A DNA stretch of 64,000 nucleotides from Ignavibacteriales bacterium (GTDB lineage Bacteria > Bacteroidota > Ignavibacteria > Ignavibacteriales > Ignavibacteriaceae). Both the position numbers and the translations under genes were made by a program. Positions 35,882 through 44,681 of this stretch are shown one piece after another. The first letter of the stretch is position 1, and each line of letters starts with the position of its first letter. The DNA is taken from the NCBI GenBank assembly GCA_003538625.1, contig DPRR01000019.1, positions 151,504 to 215,503 of the forward strand. The letters are read 5' to 3'. Below the pieces are notes generated by a model. The model saw only the letters and a program-made list of their open reading frames with translations. It did not search any database and had not been told where the DNA came from.

Positions 35882-37300
35882 CTATCTCTTAGGTTTATAA
35901 ATATGTGAGCTCTGTCCAAAGAAAACTTCTGCTGCTTCCATAATTGTTTCAGATAATGTTGGATGAGGATGAATTGTTAGTTTTAGATCCGTAACATTGG
36001 CTCCCATTTCAATTGCAAGAACACCCTCAGCAATTAATTCCCCTGCTCCGGGTCCGCAAATTCCAACTCCAAGTATTCTTTGTGTATCGGGATCAACAAT
36101 TAATTTTGTTACCCCATCATTTCTATCAAGCGTAACTGCCCTTCCGCTTGCCGCCCAGGGGAATTTTGCAACTTCGTATTTTACACCATCTTTCTTTGCC
36201 TGCTCTTCTGTTATTCCCGCCCATGCAATTTCCGGGTCAGTAAATACAACAGCAGGAATAGCAAGTGGTTCAAAAGCTACTTTATGTCCCGCAATAACTT
36301 CTACTGCTGTGCGTCCTTCGTGTGAAGCTTTGTGTGCAAGCATTGGTTCACCGGCAATATCGCCAATAGCAAAAATATTTGGATCAGTTGTTCTAAGCTG
36401 CTTATCAACTTTTATCCATCCGCGATCTGTTAAAGTTACTTTTGTGTTTTCTAATCCAAGTCCTTTTGTTTCTGGTTTTCTACCGATAGACATTAAAACA
36501 TAATCATAAACTTTGTCTGAAACATTTCCCTTATCATCCTGAATCTTAACACTGATTCCATCTTTCACTTCTCGCATTTCCAGAACTTTGCTGTTAAGCA
36601 TTACTTCAGCAAAAGATTTTTTGATTCGTATTGAAAGATAATTTACCAGATCGCGATCAGCTCCGGGTAAAAGTCCGGGCATCATTTCAACAACAGAAAC
36701 CTTAGTTCCAAGTGCTTGATAAACTGAGCCAAGTTCAAGTCCAATGTATCCGCCGCCAACAACTAAAAGTGATTTGGGAATTTCTGGCAAATCAAGTGCA
36801 GAAGTTGAATTAAGTAATCTTTTAGATTTAATATCTAAAGCAGGAATTGTTGTGATAACAGAACCAGTAGCGATTATAGCCTTATCAAATGAATGCTCAA
36901 CTGTTTGTCCATCAACTTTTTCAATCTTTAATGTTGATGAGTTTATAAAACTTGCTCTGCCTTGAATAAAATTAATTTTTCTTTGCTTTGATATCTGTCC
37001 AAGTCCGCTTGTAAGTTTTTCTACAACTCTATTTTTAAAATCACGAAGTTTGTTGATATCAATCTTTGGTGCACCGAATTCTATTCCCCAATTTTTTGCT
37101 TCTTCAGCTTCATTGATCAGTTTTGCAACGTGAAGCAATGCTTTTGATGGAATACATCCGCGATAAAGACAAACTCCCCCGGGATTTTTATCAAGATCAA
37201 CAAGTGTAACATTCATACCCAAATCAGCGGCAAGAAAAGCAGCAGCATAACCTCCTGGTCCGCCGCCGATAACAACTAAATTAATATTTTGTGTTGACAA
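35882..37300 (-). CDS. lpdA: Dihydrolipoyl dehydrogenase (E3)
   Basis: This 472-residue FAD enzyme reoxidises the lipoyl groups of E2 and makes NADH. I start it at TTG 37300, where AGGAG lies seven bases upstream; an ATG at 37360 in the same frame sits inside the preceding gene. The FAD-binding motif (INLVVIGGGPGGYAAAFLAA), redox disulfide (GGVCLYRGCIPSK, Cys-X4-Cys), NAD site (LLVVGGGYIGLELGSVYQAL) and C-terminal His-Glu dyad (IHPHPTLSETIMEAAEVFFG) are all present. The gene lies downstream of an M29 peptidase gene in the pyruvate dehydrogenase gene set on this strand. Confidence 0.97.
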   Translation of the reverse strand: MSTQNINLVVIGGGPGGYAAAFLAADLGMNVTLVDLDKNPGGVCLYRGCIPSKALLHVAKLINEAEEAKNWGIEFGAPKIDINKLRDFKNRVVEKLTSGLGQISKQRKINFIQGRASFINSSTLKIEKVDGQTVEHSFDKAIIATGSVITTIPALDIKSKRLLNSTSALDLPEIPKSLLVVGGGYIGLELGSVYQALGTKVSVVEMMPGLLPGADRDLVNYLSIRIKKSFAEVMLNSKVLEMREVKDGISVKIQDDKGNVSDKVYDYVLMSIGRKPETKGLGLENTKVTLTDRGWIKVDKQLRTTDPNIFAIGDIAGEPMLAHKASHEGRTAVEVIAGHKVAFEPLAIPAVVFTDPEIAWAGITEEQAKKDGVKYEVAKFPWAASGRAVTLDRNDGVTKLIVDPDTQRILGVGICGPGAGELIAEGVLAIEMGANVTDLKLTIHPHPTLSETIMEAAEVFFGQSSHIYKPKR

Positions 37301-37316
37301 GTTTCTCCTAAAATTT

Positions 37317-38525
37317 TCATTTATTTGATTTATCCGGCACAATCCAAATATTGTTTTCAATCTCCAATTTCACATCATCGATGTAAACAGCTTTGCCGCT
37401 TCCACCGGGTCTGAAATCTGTAACAATATCAACATGCTGTGCTGATTTGTTAAAAATTCCTTTTGAAGTTAATTCGGATAATTTGTTTTTGCCTGCTTCA
37501 GAATTGTTGTCATCTACATAAGCTTCCGGGTAACTTTGTCCGATAGCTATATGCAAAGTTCCGCCAACCTTTTCGACAAACAACGGATGCTTCAATACTT
37601 TATCCATGCCGTTATTCATGCCAAGTGCTACTTCACCAAGTCTGTGCGAGCCTTCATCTGTTTCGATTATCTTTTTTAATGCTTCAAATCCTTGCTCAGC
37701 GGAATATTCTTTTATAATCCCACCTTCAAATTTTAAGTAGATCCCTTGAATATCCATTCCGCCCTGAAAAACAGGCAAGTCTACAAATATTTCTCCTTCA
37801 ACGGAATTTGCATCGGGACTTGTAAAAACTTCACCATCGGGAAAATTATTTTCACCGGTACATTTTATAATATTTCTTCCGGCAATGTTAAGCTTCAATT
37901 CCAGTTCTTTTTTAGTTTTCGGATGAACTGATTTAATCCTTATTTCAGAACTTTTCTTCAACAGCTGATAGATGTCTTCTTCAACTTCATCAAGCAGGCG
38001 TGGATCAACTGTTGATGCTTTTACGATGAAGTCAGAATATTCCTGAAGTGTCATCCCTTCCATATCCGCAAAACCTTTTGTTGGGAAGAGAGTTAAAACC
38101 CACGGTTTGTTAAGACGAATATCTTTTACTGGGGCATCAACTTTCATTATTTCTTTCGCAAATTCTTCTTTCCCGTTTCCGAATAAATCCGGATTTGAAG
38201 CACCAAGAATTTCGATATATTTTGTCATTGCATTGTATCTGTCAATATGCCATTGGGGAACATTATTAATTTGTTCCAGACTTCCATAAACTGCAATTGA
38301 ATTACCCCAAACTTTTCCGCGGTCATTATCCGGTGCAACGATATTTATATCCGCTATTCCCCCCGCGGCAAAAATTTTATCCTGCAATACACTAATCAAA
38401 GGCCAGCAAATGTTTTCGCCCTTTATCATCACAACATCTTCTTTTCCAATACCACCCAGACTGTAGTTCAATAAATAGTCAGCCCATTTTTCTAAATCAT
38501 TTTTGGATATTTCCAGATTCATCAT
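37317..38525 (-). CDS. M29 family aminopeptidase (AmpS/PepS-like)
   Basis: This 402-residue cytosolic metallopeptidase matches the thermophilic M29 family. GENNFPDGEVFTSPDANSVE, GSHRLGEVALGMNNGMDKV and a final metal-binding histidine segment (GGTLHIAIGQSYPEAYVDDN, then HVDIVTDF) carry the Glu and His cobalt/zinc ligands. It removes N-terminal residues from peptides. It sits 16 bases before the lpdA start and about 50 bases after aceF, so it is embedded in the pyruvate dehydrogenase transcript although unrelated to the complex. Confidence 0.92.
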   Translation of the reverse strand: MMNLEISKNDLEKWADYLLNYSLGGIGKEDVVMIKGENICWPLISVLQDKIFAAGGIADINIVAPDNDRGKVWGNSIAVYGSLEQINNVPQWHIDRYNAMTKYIEILGASNPDLFGNGKEEFAKEIMKVDAPVKDIRLNKPWVLTLFPTKGFADMEGMTLQEYSDFIVKASTVDPRLLDEVEEDIYQLLKKSSEIRIKSVHPKTKKELELKLNIAGRNIIKCTGENNFPDGEVFTSPDANSVEGEIFVDLPVFQGGMDIQGIYLKFEGGIIKEYSAEQGFEALKKIIETDEGSHRLGEVALGMNNGMDKVLKHPLFVEKVGGTLHIAIGQSYPEAYVDDNNSEAGKNKLSELTSKGIFNKSAQHVDIVTDFRPGGSGKAVYIDDVKLEIENNIWIVPDKSNK

Positions 38526-38573
38526 TAGTTCCTTCCTGTATGAATTATTTCAGTTTTTATTGCTGAAAAAAAA

Positions 38574-40244
38574 TCACATAAATATTTTCAAAGGTTCTTC
38601 TAAAGCTTCGCACACCCATCTTAAAAATCTAATAGCATCAGCACCATCAATGATTCTGTGATCATACGACAATGATAACGGTAACATTAATCTTGGTTCA
38701 AAGACACCATAGCCATTCCAGACTGGTTCCAATGAACCGCGTGACACACCCAATATTGCTACTTCAGGAGAGTTAACAATTGGAGTAAAGTAAGTTCCTC
38801 CTATTCCACCTAAATTAGAAATAGAAAAACATCCACCCTGCAAATCATCTAAACCGATCTTTTTGTTTCTGGCTTTCTCAGCAAGAGTATTCATCTCCGC
38901 AGATATGTCCGTTAAAGATTTTTTATCAGTATTCTTTATAACAGGAACAATCAAACCAAACTCAGTATCAACAGCAACACCGATATTAAAGTAATTCTTG
39001 TAAATGATTTCCTTCTTTTCCATATCAATACTGGAATTGAACTGCGGAAACTTTTTTAAAGCATCAACAATAATTCTTACAAGAATTGCTGTTACAGTTA
39101 GTTTTGTTTCTGAATTTTTGTTTAATTCTTTTCTTGATTTTTCAAGCAGAGTAATGTCGGCTTTATCAAATTGTGTAACGTGTGGAATAGTAGCCCATGC
39201 ATAGCTAAGATGATCAGCTGTTTTTTTACGAATATTTGTCATCTCAACTTTTTTAATCTCACCAAATTTTGAAAAATCAGGTAACGCTTCTGATTTGATA
39301 TTCAATCCCGTTCCACCACCTTGCGAAAAAGACTCGTGTAATTTTTTTGAGAATGCTTTAACATCATCCATTGAAATTCTGCCTCCGGGACCGGTACCGG
39401 GAACTTTATTTATATCAACTCCAATTTCTCTTGCAATTCTTCTTACAGATGGAGCCGCAGGTGCGGCGCCTTTTAATATTGGCGGTTGATTATCTAATTC
39501 TGCAGCTTGCATTGAGGTGCGTTCACCAGTTAGAGCTTTTTCCTTTTTGGTTTCAACTTTTGGTAATTCAGATACTTCTTCCTTTTTAACTTCTACTGGT
39601 TTTAATTCCTCAACAGCTTCCGCACCGGATTCAACTTTAATCATCACCTCGCCAACCTTAGCTTTTTCTCCGGACTTAATTAAAACCTCAACAACTTTTC
39701 CGGATAAAGTAGACGGAACTTCTATTGTCGCTTTATCCGTTTCTATCTCAAGTATTGCTTGATCTTTTTCAATTGTATCTCCCACTTTAACAAGCACATT
39801 TGTAACGTCAGCAGATTCAATATTTTCTCCTAGTTCTGGTAAGCGAAATTCAACAATTTCTTTTTTAACAGTTGTTTTTGGTGATGGTGTGGCTTTGTAT
39901 TCAACTTCCGGTTCTGTTTTTACTTCCGAAACTTTTTCTGCTGGTTTTAGTTCGCATTTGCTCTCAGTCTTAATTTCTTCTTTACTCTTTGTTTCTGTTG
40001 GACTTCCGTCTTCATCCACAATCAGGACTACAGTTCCAACTTTTATTTTATCACCAGACTTAACTAACAATTTTGTAATTGTGCCCTCAACAGTAGAAGG
40101 GACTTCTATTGTTGCTTTGTCTGTTTCAATTTCTAAAACAGCCTGATCTTTTGTAATTACATCTCCTTCTTTTACAAGAACATTAACAACATCAGCAGCT
40201 TCAATGTTCTCGCCAAGCTCGGGTAATTTAAATTCTTTTGCCAT
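38574..40244 (-). CDS. aceF: Dihydrolipoyllysine acetyltransferase (E2 of pyruvate dehydrogenase)
   Basis: I start it at ATG 40244 (556 residues, MAKEFKLPELGENIEAADVV) instead of an ATG 39 bases upstream, since the first lipoyl domain begins there. There are two lipoyl domains, each with the lipoylated Lys in EIETDKATIEVPS, joined by Glu/Lys/Pro-rich linkers. A peripheral subunit-binding domain follows (PSVRRIAREIGVDINKVPGT). The catalytic domain ends in LSYDHRIIDGADAIRFLRWV with the active-site His and Asp. It transfers the acetyl group from lipoamide to CoA. The gene is separated from aceE by the GxxExxY gene. Confidence 0.96.
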   Translation of the reverse strand: MAKEFKLPELGENIEAADVVNVLVKEGDVITKDQAVLEIETDKATIEVPSTVEGTITKLLVKSGDKIKVGTVVLIVDEDGSPTETKSKEEIKTESKCELKPAEKVSEVKTEPEVEYKATPSPKTTVKKEIVEFRLPELGENIESADVTNVLVKVGDTIEKDQAILEIETDKATIEVPSTLSGKVVEVLIKSGEKAKVGEVMIKVESGAEAVEELKPVEVKKEEVSELPKVETKKEKALTGERTSMQAAELDNQPPILKGAAPAAPSVRRIAREIGVDINKVPGTGPGGRISMDDVKAFSKKLHESFSQGGGTGLNIKSEALPDFSKFGEIKKVEMTNIRKKTADHLSYAWATIPHVTQFDKADITLLEKSRKELNKNSETKLTVTAILVRIIVDALKKFPQFNSSIDMEKKEIIYKNYFNIGVAVDTEFGLIVPVIKNTDKKSLTDISAEMNTLAEKARNKKIGLDDLQGGCFSISNLGGIGGTYFTPIVNSPEVAILGVSRGSLEPVWNGYGVFEPRLMLPLSLSYDHRIIDGADAIRFLRWVCEALEEPLKIFM

Positions 40245-40303
40245 TATAAAATCCTGATTTTCTTTCCGGGCTTCTTCACTCAAGAAGTTCTTACACTGAG
40301 AAC

Positions 40304-40321
40304 CACAGAGTTTTCACAGAG
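40304..40321 (+). repeat. Left inverted repeat flanking the GxxExxY gene
   Basis: CACAGAGTTTTCACAGAG is the inverted counterpart of 40714-40731 with one mismatch. Surrounding bases (AGAACCACAGAG) are also shared in inverted form. Confidence 0.8.
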
Positions 40322-40331
40322 AACCACGGAG

Positions 40332-40703
40332 TTATAAAATGTATCTTTTTATTCCGTCTTTTAGTCTTAAAACATTAAAGTTAATTAGTAATCCGAGTTT
40401 CTTTTCTGCAAATTTCAAATAAGTAAGTATCTGAGCTTCATGAACCGGATTAAATTCATCAACCGTTTTTAACTCAATTACAATTTTATCTTCAACTATT
40501 AAATCAGCACGATAACCACAATCAAGTTTTATCTCTTTATAAATAACAGGAATAGCTTTTTGCTTCTCAACTTTTAATCCGGCTTTCTGTAATTCATAAT
40601 TCAAACATTCTTCATAAGCCGATTCTAATAATCCTGGACCCAATTCTTTATGAACATCAATTGCACAGCCAATTACTACTTTAGTAATATCTTCAAATAA
40701 CAT
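40332..40703 (-). CDS. GxxExxY protein
   Basis: This 123-residue protein matches the GxxExxY family, thought to be PD-(D/E)XK nuclease-like. The defining motif is HKELGPGLLESAYEECLNYE. It is followed by IPVIYKEIKLDCGYRADLIV and VIELKTVDEFNPVHEAQILT, where the Asp and Glu-Leu-Lys fit a nuclease core, and it ends LLINFNVLRLKDGIKRYIL. Family members are often embedded in repeat DNA of the type seen on both sides here. It interrupts the aceE-aceF region in the same orientation, so it may be a passive passenger in that transcript. Substrate and role are unknown. Confidence 0.92.
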   Translation of the reverse strand: MLFEDITKVVIGCAIDVHKELGPGLLESAYEECLNYELQKAGLKVEKQKAIPVIYKEIKLDCGYRADLIVEDKIVIELKTVDEFNPVHEAQILTYLKFAEKKLGLLINFNVLRLKDGIKRYIL

Positions 40704-40713
40704 CTCTGTGGTT

Positions 40714-40731
40714 CTCCGTGAAAACTCTGTG
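40714..40731 (-). repeat. Right inverted repeat flanking the GxxExxY gene
   Basis: CTCCGTGAAAACTCTGTG is the inverted partner of 40304-40321. The ATCTCCGTG just beyond repeats part of it. Confidence 0.8.
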
Positions 40732-40759
40732 CATCTCCGTGTAACAGATTTTGCCTGCC

Positions 40760-43432
40760 TCAGGTATTCATAGGGTTACGTTTGTTTGGATTTATGCCGA
40801 GTTCTTTTGCGGCTTTATCCAAAACTTTATCCTGAATTTTTCCTTCTTTAAATAATGCCGTTAGTGTTGCAAATACAATATGCTTAGCATCAACCTCAAA
40901 GAAATCGCGCAACATAGCCCTTGATTCACTTCTTCCAAATCCATCTGTACCAAGAGAATAAAGATAACCCGGAAACCACTTTGCAACGGAATCAGGAAGC
41001 GCCTTGACATAATCGGAAGCCGCAACAAACACACCTTCTTCTTTTTCAAGGGTCTTTTGAATATAATTTTGTTTTTGCTTCTTAGCCGGATTCAACATAT
41101 TCCATCTTTCAATATCAAGTGCATCGCGGCGTAATTCTTTATAACTTGTCACACTCCAAACATCAGTAGCTATACGATAATCATCCTCAAGAATTTGTGC
41201 TGCTTTAATTACTTCGTTAAGAATTGTTCCGCTGCCAAATAATTGTGCACGTAGCTTTGAGTTCTTTTTATCAGATGCACTGAATTTATACATTCCTTTT
41301 AAAATTCCTTCTTTAACTCCCTTAGGCATTTCAGGCATCGCATAATTTTCATTCATCAAAGTTATGTAGTAAAAAATATGTTCCTGATCTTCATACATTC
41401 TTTTTATACCATCACGAATAATTACAGCAATTTCATATGCAAATGCCGGATCATATGTAACTAAATTTGGAACAGGATATGCAAGTAGATGACTATTGCC
41501 ATCCTGATGCTGTAACCCTTCGCCGGCAAGCGTTGTTCTTCCGGCGGTACCACCAAGTAAAAATCCTTTTGCACCAATATCACCTGCAGCCCAAACAAGA
41601 TCTCCAACTCTTTGCAACCCAAACATTGAGTAATAGATAAAGAATGGAATCATATTTATTCCATGTGAAAGATAAGCTGTGCCCGCAGCAATAAATGAAG
41701 ACATTGAACCTGCCTCTGTAATTCCCTCTTCAAGAATTTGTCCGTTCTTTGCCTCTTTATAGTAAAGAAGTGAATCAGCATCAACCGGCTCATATAATTG
41801 TCCTGCGTGAGAATAAATTCCAACTTGTCTGAATAATGCTTCCATACCAAATGTGCGAGCTTCATCGGGAACAATAGGCACAACAAAATTTCCGATTTCT
41901 TTATCTTTTAAAAGCTTTGCAAGAATTCTTACAAAAACCATTGTTGTTGAAACTTCGCGACCCTCGGTTCCTTTATAAAATTCTTCAAATAAAGATTCGG
42001 GTGGAGTTTTAATGGGTCTGATATCAGTTTTGCGCGATGGAACAAATCCACCAAGCTCTGCTCTTCGCTTTTTAAGATATTGAATTTCTTCACTGTCTTC
42101 AGCAGGTTTATAGAAAGGATCATTTGCAATTTGCTCATCAGAAATTGGGATACCAAACCTGCTTCGGAATTCCTTCATTTCTTCTTCATTCAATTTTTTC
42201 TGTTGATGAGTAATATTCTTTCCTTCACCTGCTTCACCAAGACCATATCCCTTAATTGTTTTTGCGATAATAACAGTTGGTTTTCCGGTATAATTAACAG
42301 CTTCCTTATAAGCCGCATAAACTTTTTCAGGATCGTGACCACCGCGTTTCATTTTAAATAATTGTTCATCACTCATCTGCTCGGCCATCTTTAATAAATC
42401 TTCATCTTTGCCAAAGAAATTTTTTCTGATATATGCACCGCCTTCAACAGAATATTTTTGATACTCGCCATCCACAACCTCGCCCATCCTTTTAACAAGC
42501 TTACCGTCAGAATCTTTTTCTAAAAGCGGATCCCAGTCACCACCCCAAATAACTTTAATAACATGCCATCCCGCCCCACGAAAAGCAGCTTCAAGTTCCT
42601 GAATAATTTTTCCGTTACCACGGACAGGTCCATCCAATCGTTGCAGATTTGCATTAATAACAAAAACGAGATTATCTAGTTTTTCTCTTGATGCAAGTGT
42701 AATAGCACCAAGTGTTTCCGGTTCATCGGTTTCGCCATCGCCAAGAAATGCCCAGACTTTTCCACCGGGTTTTTTTAAACCACGATCCTCTAAGTAGCGA
42801 TTAAATCTTGCTTGATAAATTGCCTGAAGAGGTCCTAAACCCATTGATACGGTTGGAAACTCCCAGAAGTTAGGCATTAAGAATGGATGCGGATAAGAAG
42901 TAATTCCACCTTCAGGCGCCAAATCTCTTCTAAAATTTTTTAACTGTTCTTTAGATAATCTTCCTTCAAGATATGCTCTTGCATAAATACCGGGAGAAGC
43001 GTGTCCCTGAAAATAAATCTGATCACCATCATAGCCATCGCCTTTGCCGCGGAAGAAATGATTAAAACCAATTTCGTACAAAGTTGCTGCAGATGCATAA
43101 GTTGATATATGTCCGCCAATTCCATTTTCAAGTTTATTGGCTTTAACAACCATTGCCATTGCATTCCATCGGATAAGACTTTTAATTCGTCTTTCAATTT
43201 CTCTATCACCGGGAAAAGAAGATTGTCTTTCCCTGGGTATTGTGTTGATGTAAGGAGTGTTTGCGCTAAACGGTACGTGAACTCCGGATTTGTGTGCACG
43301 GATTTGCAGCTGATGAAGAAGCTCGACAACGCGTTCAGGCCCGCTATTCTGAAGTACATAATCCAAAGAATAAAGCCACTCGCTGGTTTCCAGGTCTTCG
43401 GTTTTCTTATCCTTTTTGATATCATCACTCAT
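40760..43432 (-). CDS. aceE: Pyruvate dehydrogenase E1, homodimeric type
   Basis: This 890-residue thiamine-diphosphate enzyme decarboxylates pyruvate and acetylates the lipoyl groups of E2. I choose ATG 43432 (MSDDIKKDKKTEDLETSEWL), preceded by AAAGGA, over an ATG 51 bases upstream. Markers of the single-chain alpha2 type include GHISTYASAATLYEIGFNHF, FQGHASPGIYARAYLEGRLS, the ThDP motif FLGDGETDEPETLGAITLAS, and VPDEARTFGMEALFRQVGIY in the pyrimidine-binding half. The length equals the E. coli AceE type rather than split alpha/beta subunits. It is the first gene of the pyruvate dehydrogenase set on this strand. Confidence 0.97.
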   Translation of the reverse strand: MSDDIKKDKKTEDLETSEWLYSLDYVLQNSGPERVVELLHQLQIRAHKSGVHVPFSANTPYINTIPRERQSSFPGDREIERRIKSLIRWNAMAMVVKANKLENGIGGHISTYASAATLYEIGFNHFFRGKGDGYDGDQIYFQGHASPGIYARAYLEGRLSKEQLKNFRRDLAPEGGITSYPHPFLMPNFWEFPTVSMGLGPLQAIYQARFNRYLEDRGLKKPGGKVWAFLGDGETDEPETLGAITLASREKLDNLVFVINANLQRLDGPVRGNGKIIQELEAAFRGAGWHVIKVIWGGDWDPLLEKDSDGKLVKRMGEVVDGEYQKYSVEGGAYIRKNFFGKDEDLLKMAEQMSDEQLFKMKRGGHDPEKVYAAYKEAVNYTGKPTVIIAKTIKGYGLGEAGEGKNITHQQKKLNEEEMKEFRSRFGIPISDEQIANDPFYKPAEDSEEIQYLKKRRAELGGFVPSRKTDIRPIKTPPESLFEEFYKGTEGREVSTTMVFVRILAKLLKDKEIGNFVVPIVPDEARTFGMEALFRQVGIYSHAGQLYEPVDADSLLYYKEAKNGQILEEGITEAGSMSSFIAAGTAYLSHGINMIPFFIYYSMFGLQRVGDLVWAAGDIGAKGFLLGGTAGRTTLAGEGLQHQDGNSHLLAYPVPNLVTYDPAFAYEIAVIIRDGIKRMYEDQEHIFYYITLMNENYAMPEMPKGVKEGILKGMYKFSASDKKNSKLRAQLFGSGTILNEVIKAAQILEDDYRIATDVWSVTSYKELRRDALDIERWNMLNPAKKQKQNYIQKTLEKEEGVFVAASDYVKALPDSVAKWFPGYLYSLGTDGFGRSESRAMLRDFFEVDAKHIVFATLTALFKEGKIQDKVLDKAAKELGINPNKRNPMNT

Positions 43433-43459
43433 AAAATTTTCCTTTATACTTTCATGGGC

Positions 43460-43546
43460 GTCATTACGAGTACCCCGATTCATCGGGCGACGAAGTAATC
43501 CGTTATATAGATTGCTTCTTCCGATTGAAATCGTGATCGCAATGAC
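43460..43546. repeat. Inverted-repeat element (GTCATTACGA...TCGCAATGAC)
   Basis: The ends mirror each other, with internal CCCGATTCATCGGG hairpin and GAAGTAATC / GATTGCTTC arms. It resembles the elements at 46712 and 48159. Confidence 0.75.
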
Positions 43547-43713
43547 AAGAATTATAAAATGCTTATTTCTTTTCTAAAAAAACAATTTTGCTGAAAACAT
43601 TCCTTTGGAATAAATAAAAAAAGATAGAATGCTATGCTCAAAATCGGTGTGAAAAAATAAAGGAAATGGGCTTTAATAACAAGAAAGCAAACGTGAGCAA
43701 AAACAAATTAAAA

Positions 43714-43770
43714 GGATGGTTGCATGATGGCATGATTGCATGCAGTCAAGCATCCATGCACTCATGCTTT
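43714..43770. repeat. GCATG-rich clustered repeat
   Basis: Several overlapping CATG/GCATG words, including GCATGATTGCATGC, are packed in about 55 bp, alternating on both strands. It may form stacked hairpins. Apparently non-coding. Confidence 0.6.
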
Positions 43771-43808
43771 TTTACTTTTCGTTTCTTCAAAAACTCTCAT
43801 AATCATAC

Positions 43809-44681
43809 TTATACTCTTAATTTTAAATACTTTTCAAACCAATTTCTTCGCATTTCATCGACTTCTTTACGGTGAGATTTTAAGAAATGGTCTCCGCCTT
43901 CCAGCATTACTAATCTATAAAGAATTTTCAAATCTAAAAGTTTGTAAGAAAGATCTAGTGAATCGTGTGGCAAAACTCTGTTATCCGCATTTCCGTGAAT
44001 AATTAACATAGGTGTTGTCTTAGAAAGTTTTTCAGGGAAGTTTACGATTGATCTGGTTTCGCATCTGGTTTTGAATTCAGATTCCTCATATCTGCCTAAA
44101 GTATGTTCATAAAGTCTGCGCATAAATTTACTTTCATCAGAATTACAGCGAAGATTTGCAATTCCACCCAATACAATTGCAGCTTTAAATATATTTGTTT
44201 TGGTTAAGGTTAGATAAGTCATCATTCCGCCACGACTCCAGCCCTCTATACCCCAAACATCTTTATTTGCTTGTGGAATTTCATCAGCAAGAGGAATAAG
44301 ATTTAGAACATCATTTAAATCATCACCGCCAAAATCATCGTGTCCTTCCCCGCCATCATTCCCGCGATACTGTGATGCAAAAACACAATATCCCCAGCTT
44401 GCAAGCTGTCCAAAAATTCCGCGGGCAGTAAACTTATCAATTGCACCTGCATTGCCTATTCCGCCTCTGCACCAAATTATACAAGGATATATTTTTGAAT
44501 CATCTTTTGGATAAGCGATATAACCAGTTACTTTTAATCCATCGGAACTATATGTTATCTTTTCTACAACTGATTTATCGAGTGTATCATTTCCCCATCC
44601 GCTAACAATCATTTTTTGCTGCTGTACGGTTAAAATAATTTCCTGCCTATCAATAATTTTATCACTCATTCCATCTCTCAT
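43809..44681 (-). CDS. Alpha/beta hydrolase, S9-type peptidase/acyl esterase-like
   Basis: This 290-residue cytosolic hydrolase lacks the N-terminal propeller of S9 peptidases. The nucleophile elbow is GIEGWSRGGMMTYLTLT (Gly-X-Ser-X-Gly), the acid is near MLIIHGNADNRVLPHDS, and the catalytic His is in LEGGDHFLKSHRKEVDEMRR. The oxyanion region CIIWCRGGIGNAGA and YRGNDGGEGHDDFGGDDLND are typical of the prolyl oligopeptidase-like hydrolase domain. It overlaps the glycosyltransferase stop by 4 bases (ATGA), so the two are coupled. Natural substrate is unknown: peptide, ester or acyl-carbohydrate. Confidence 0.9.
   Translation of the reverse strand: MRDGMSDKIIDRQEIILTVQQQKMIVSGWGNDTLDKSVVEKITYSSDGLKVTGYIAYPKDDSKIYPCIIWCRGGIGNAGAIDKFTARGIFGQLASWGYCVFASQYRGNDGGEGHDDFGGDDLNDVLNLIPLADEIPQANKDVWGIEGWSRGGMMTYLTLTKTNIFKAAIVLGGIANLRCNSDESKFMRRLYEHTLGRYEESEFKTRCETRSIVNFPEKLSKTTPMLIIHGNADNRVLPHDSLDLSYKLLDLKILYRLVMLEGGDHFLKSHRKEVDEMRRNWFEKYLKLRV

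Larger units (their letters stand above)
43433..43808. other. 376-bp gene-free region upstream of aceE
   Basis: It holds an inverted-repeat element (43460-43546) and a GCATG-rich element (43714-43770). The remainder is AT-rich with no supported gene. The aceE promoter should lie between 43433 and about 43700. Confidence 0.6.

Noticed and set aside
35997..36503. Plus-strand 168-codon frame opposite lpdA
   Set aside because: It is antisense to a strongly supported enzyme; the Pro/Ser/Ala-rich content is a mirror of lpdA codons.
43109..43498. Plus-strand 129-codon frame opposite the aceE start
   Set aside because: It is antisense to the well-supported E1 coding region and matches no family.
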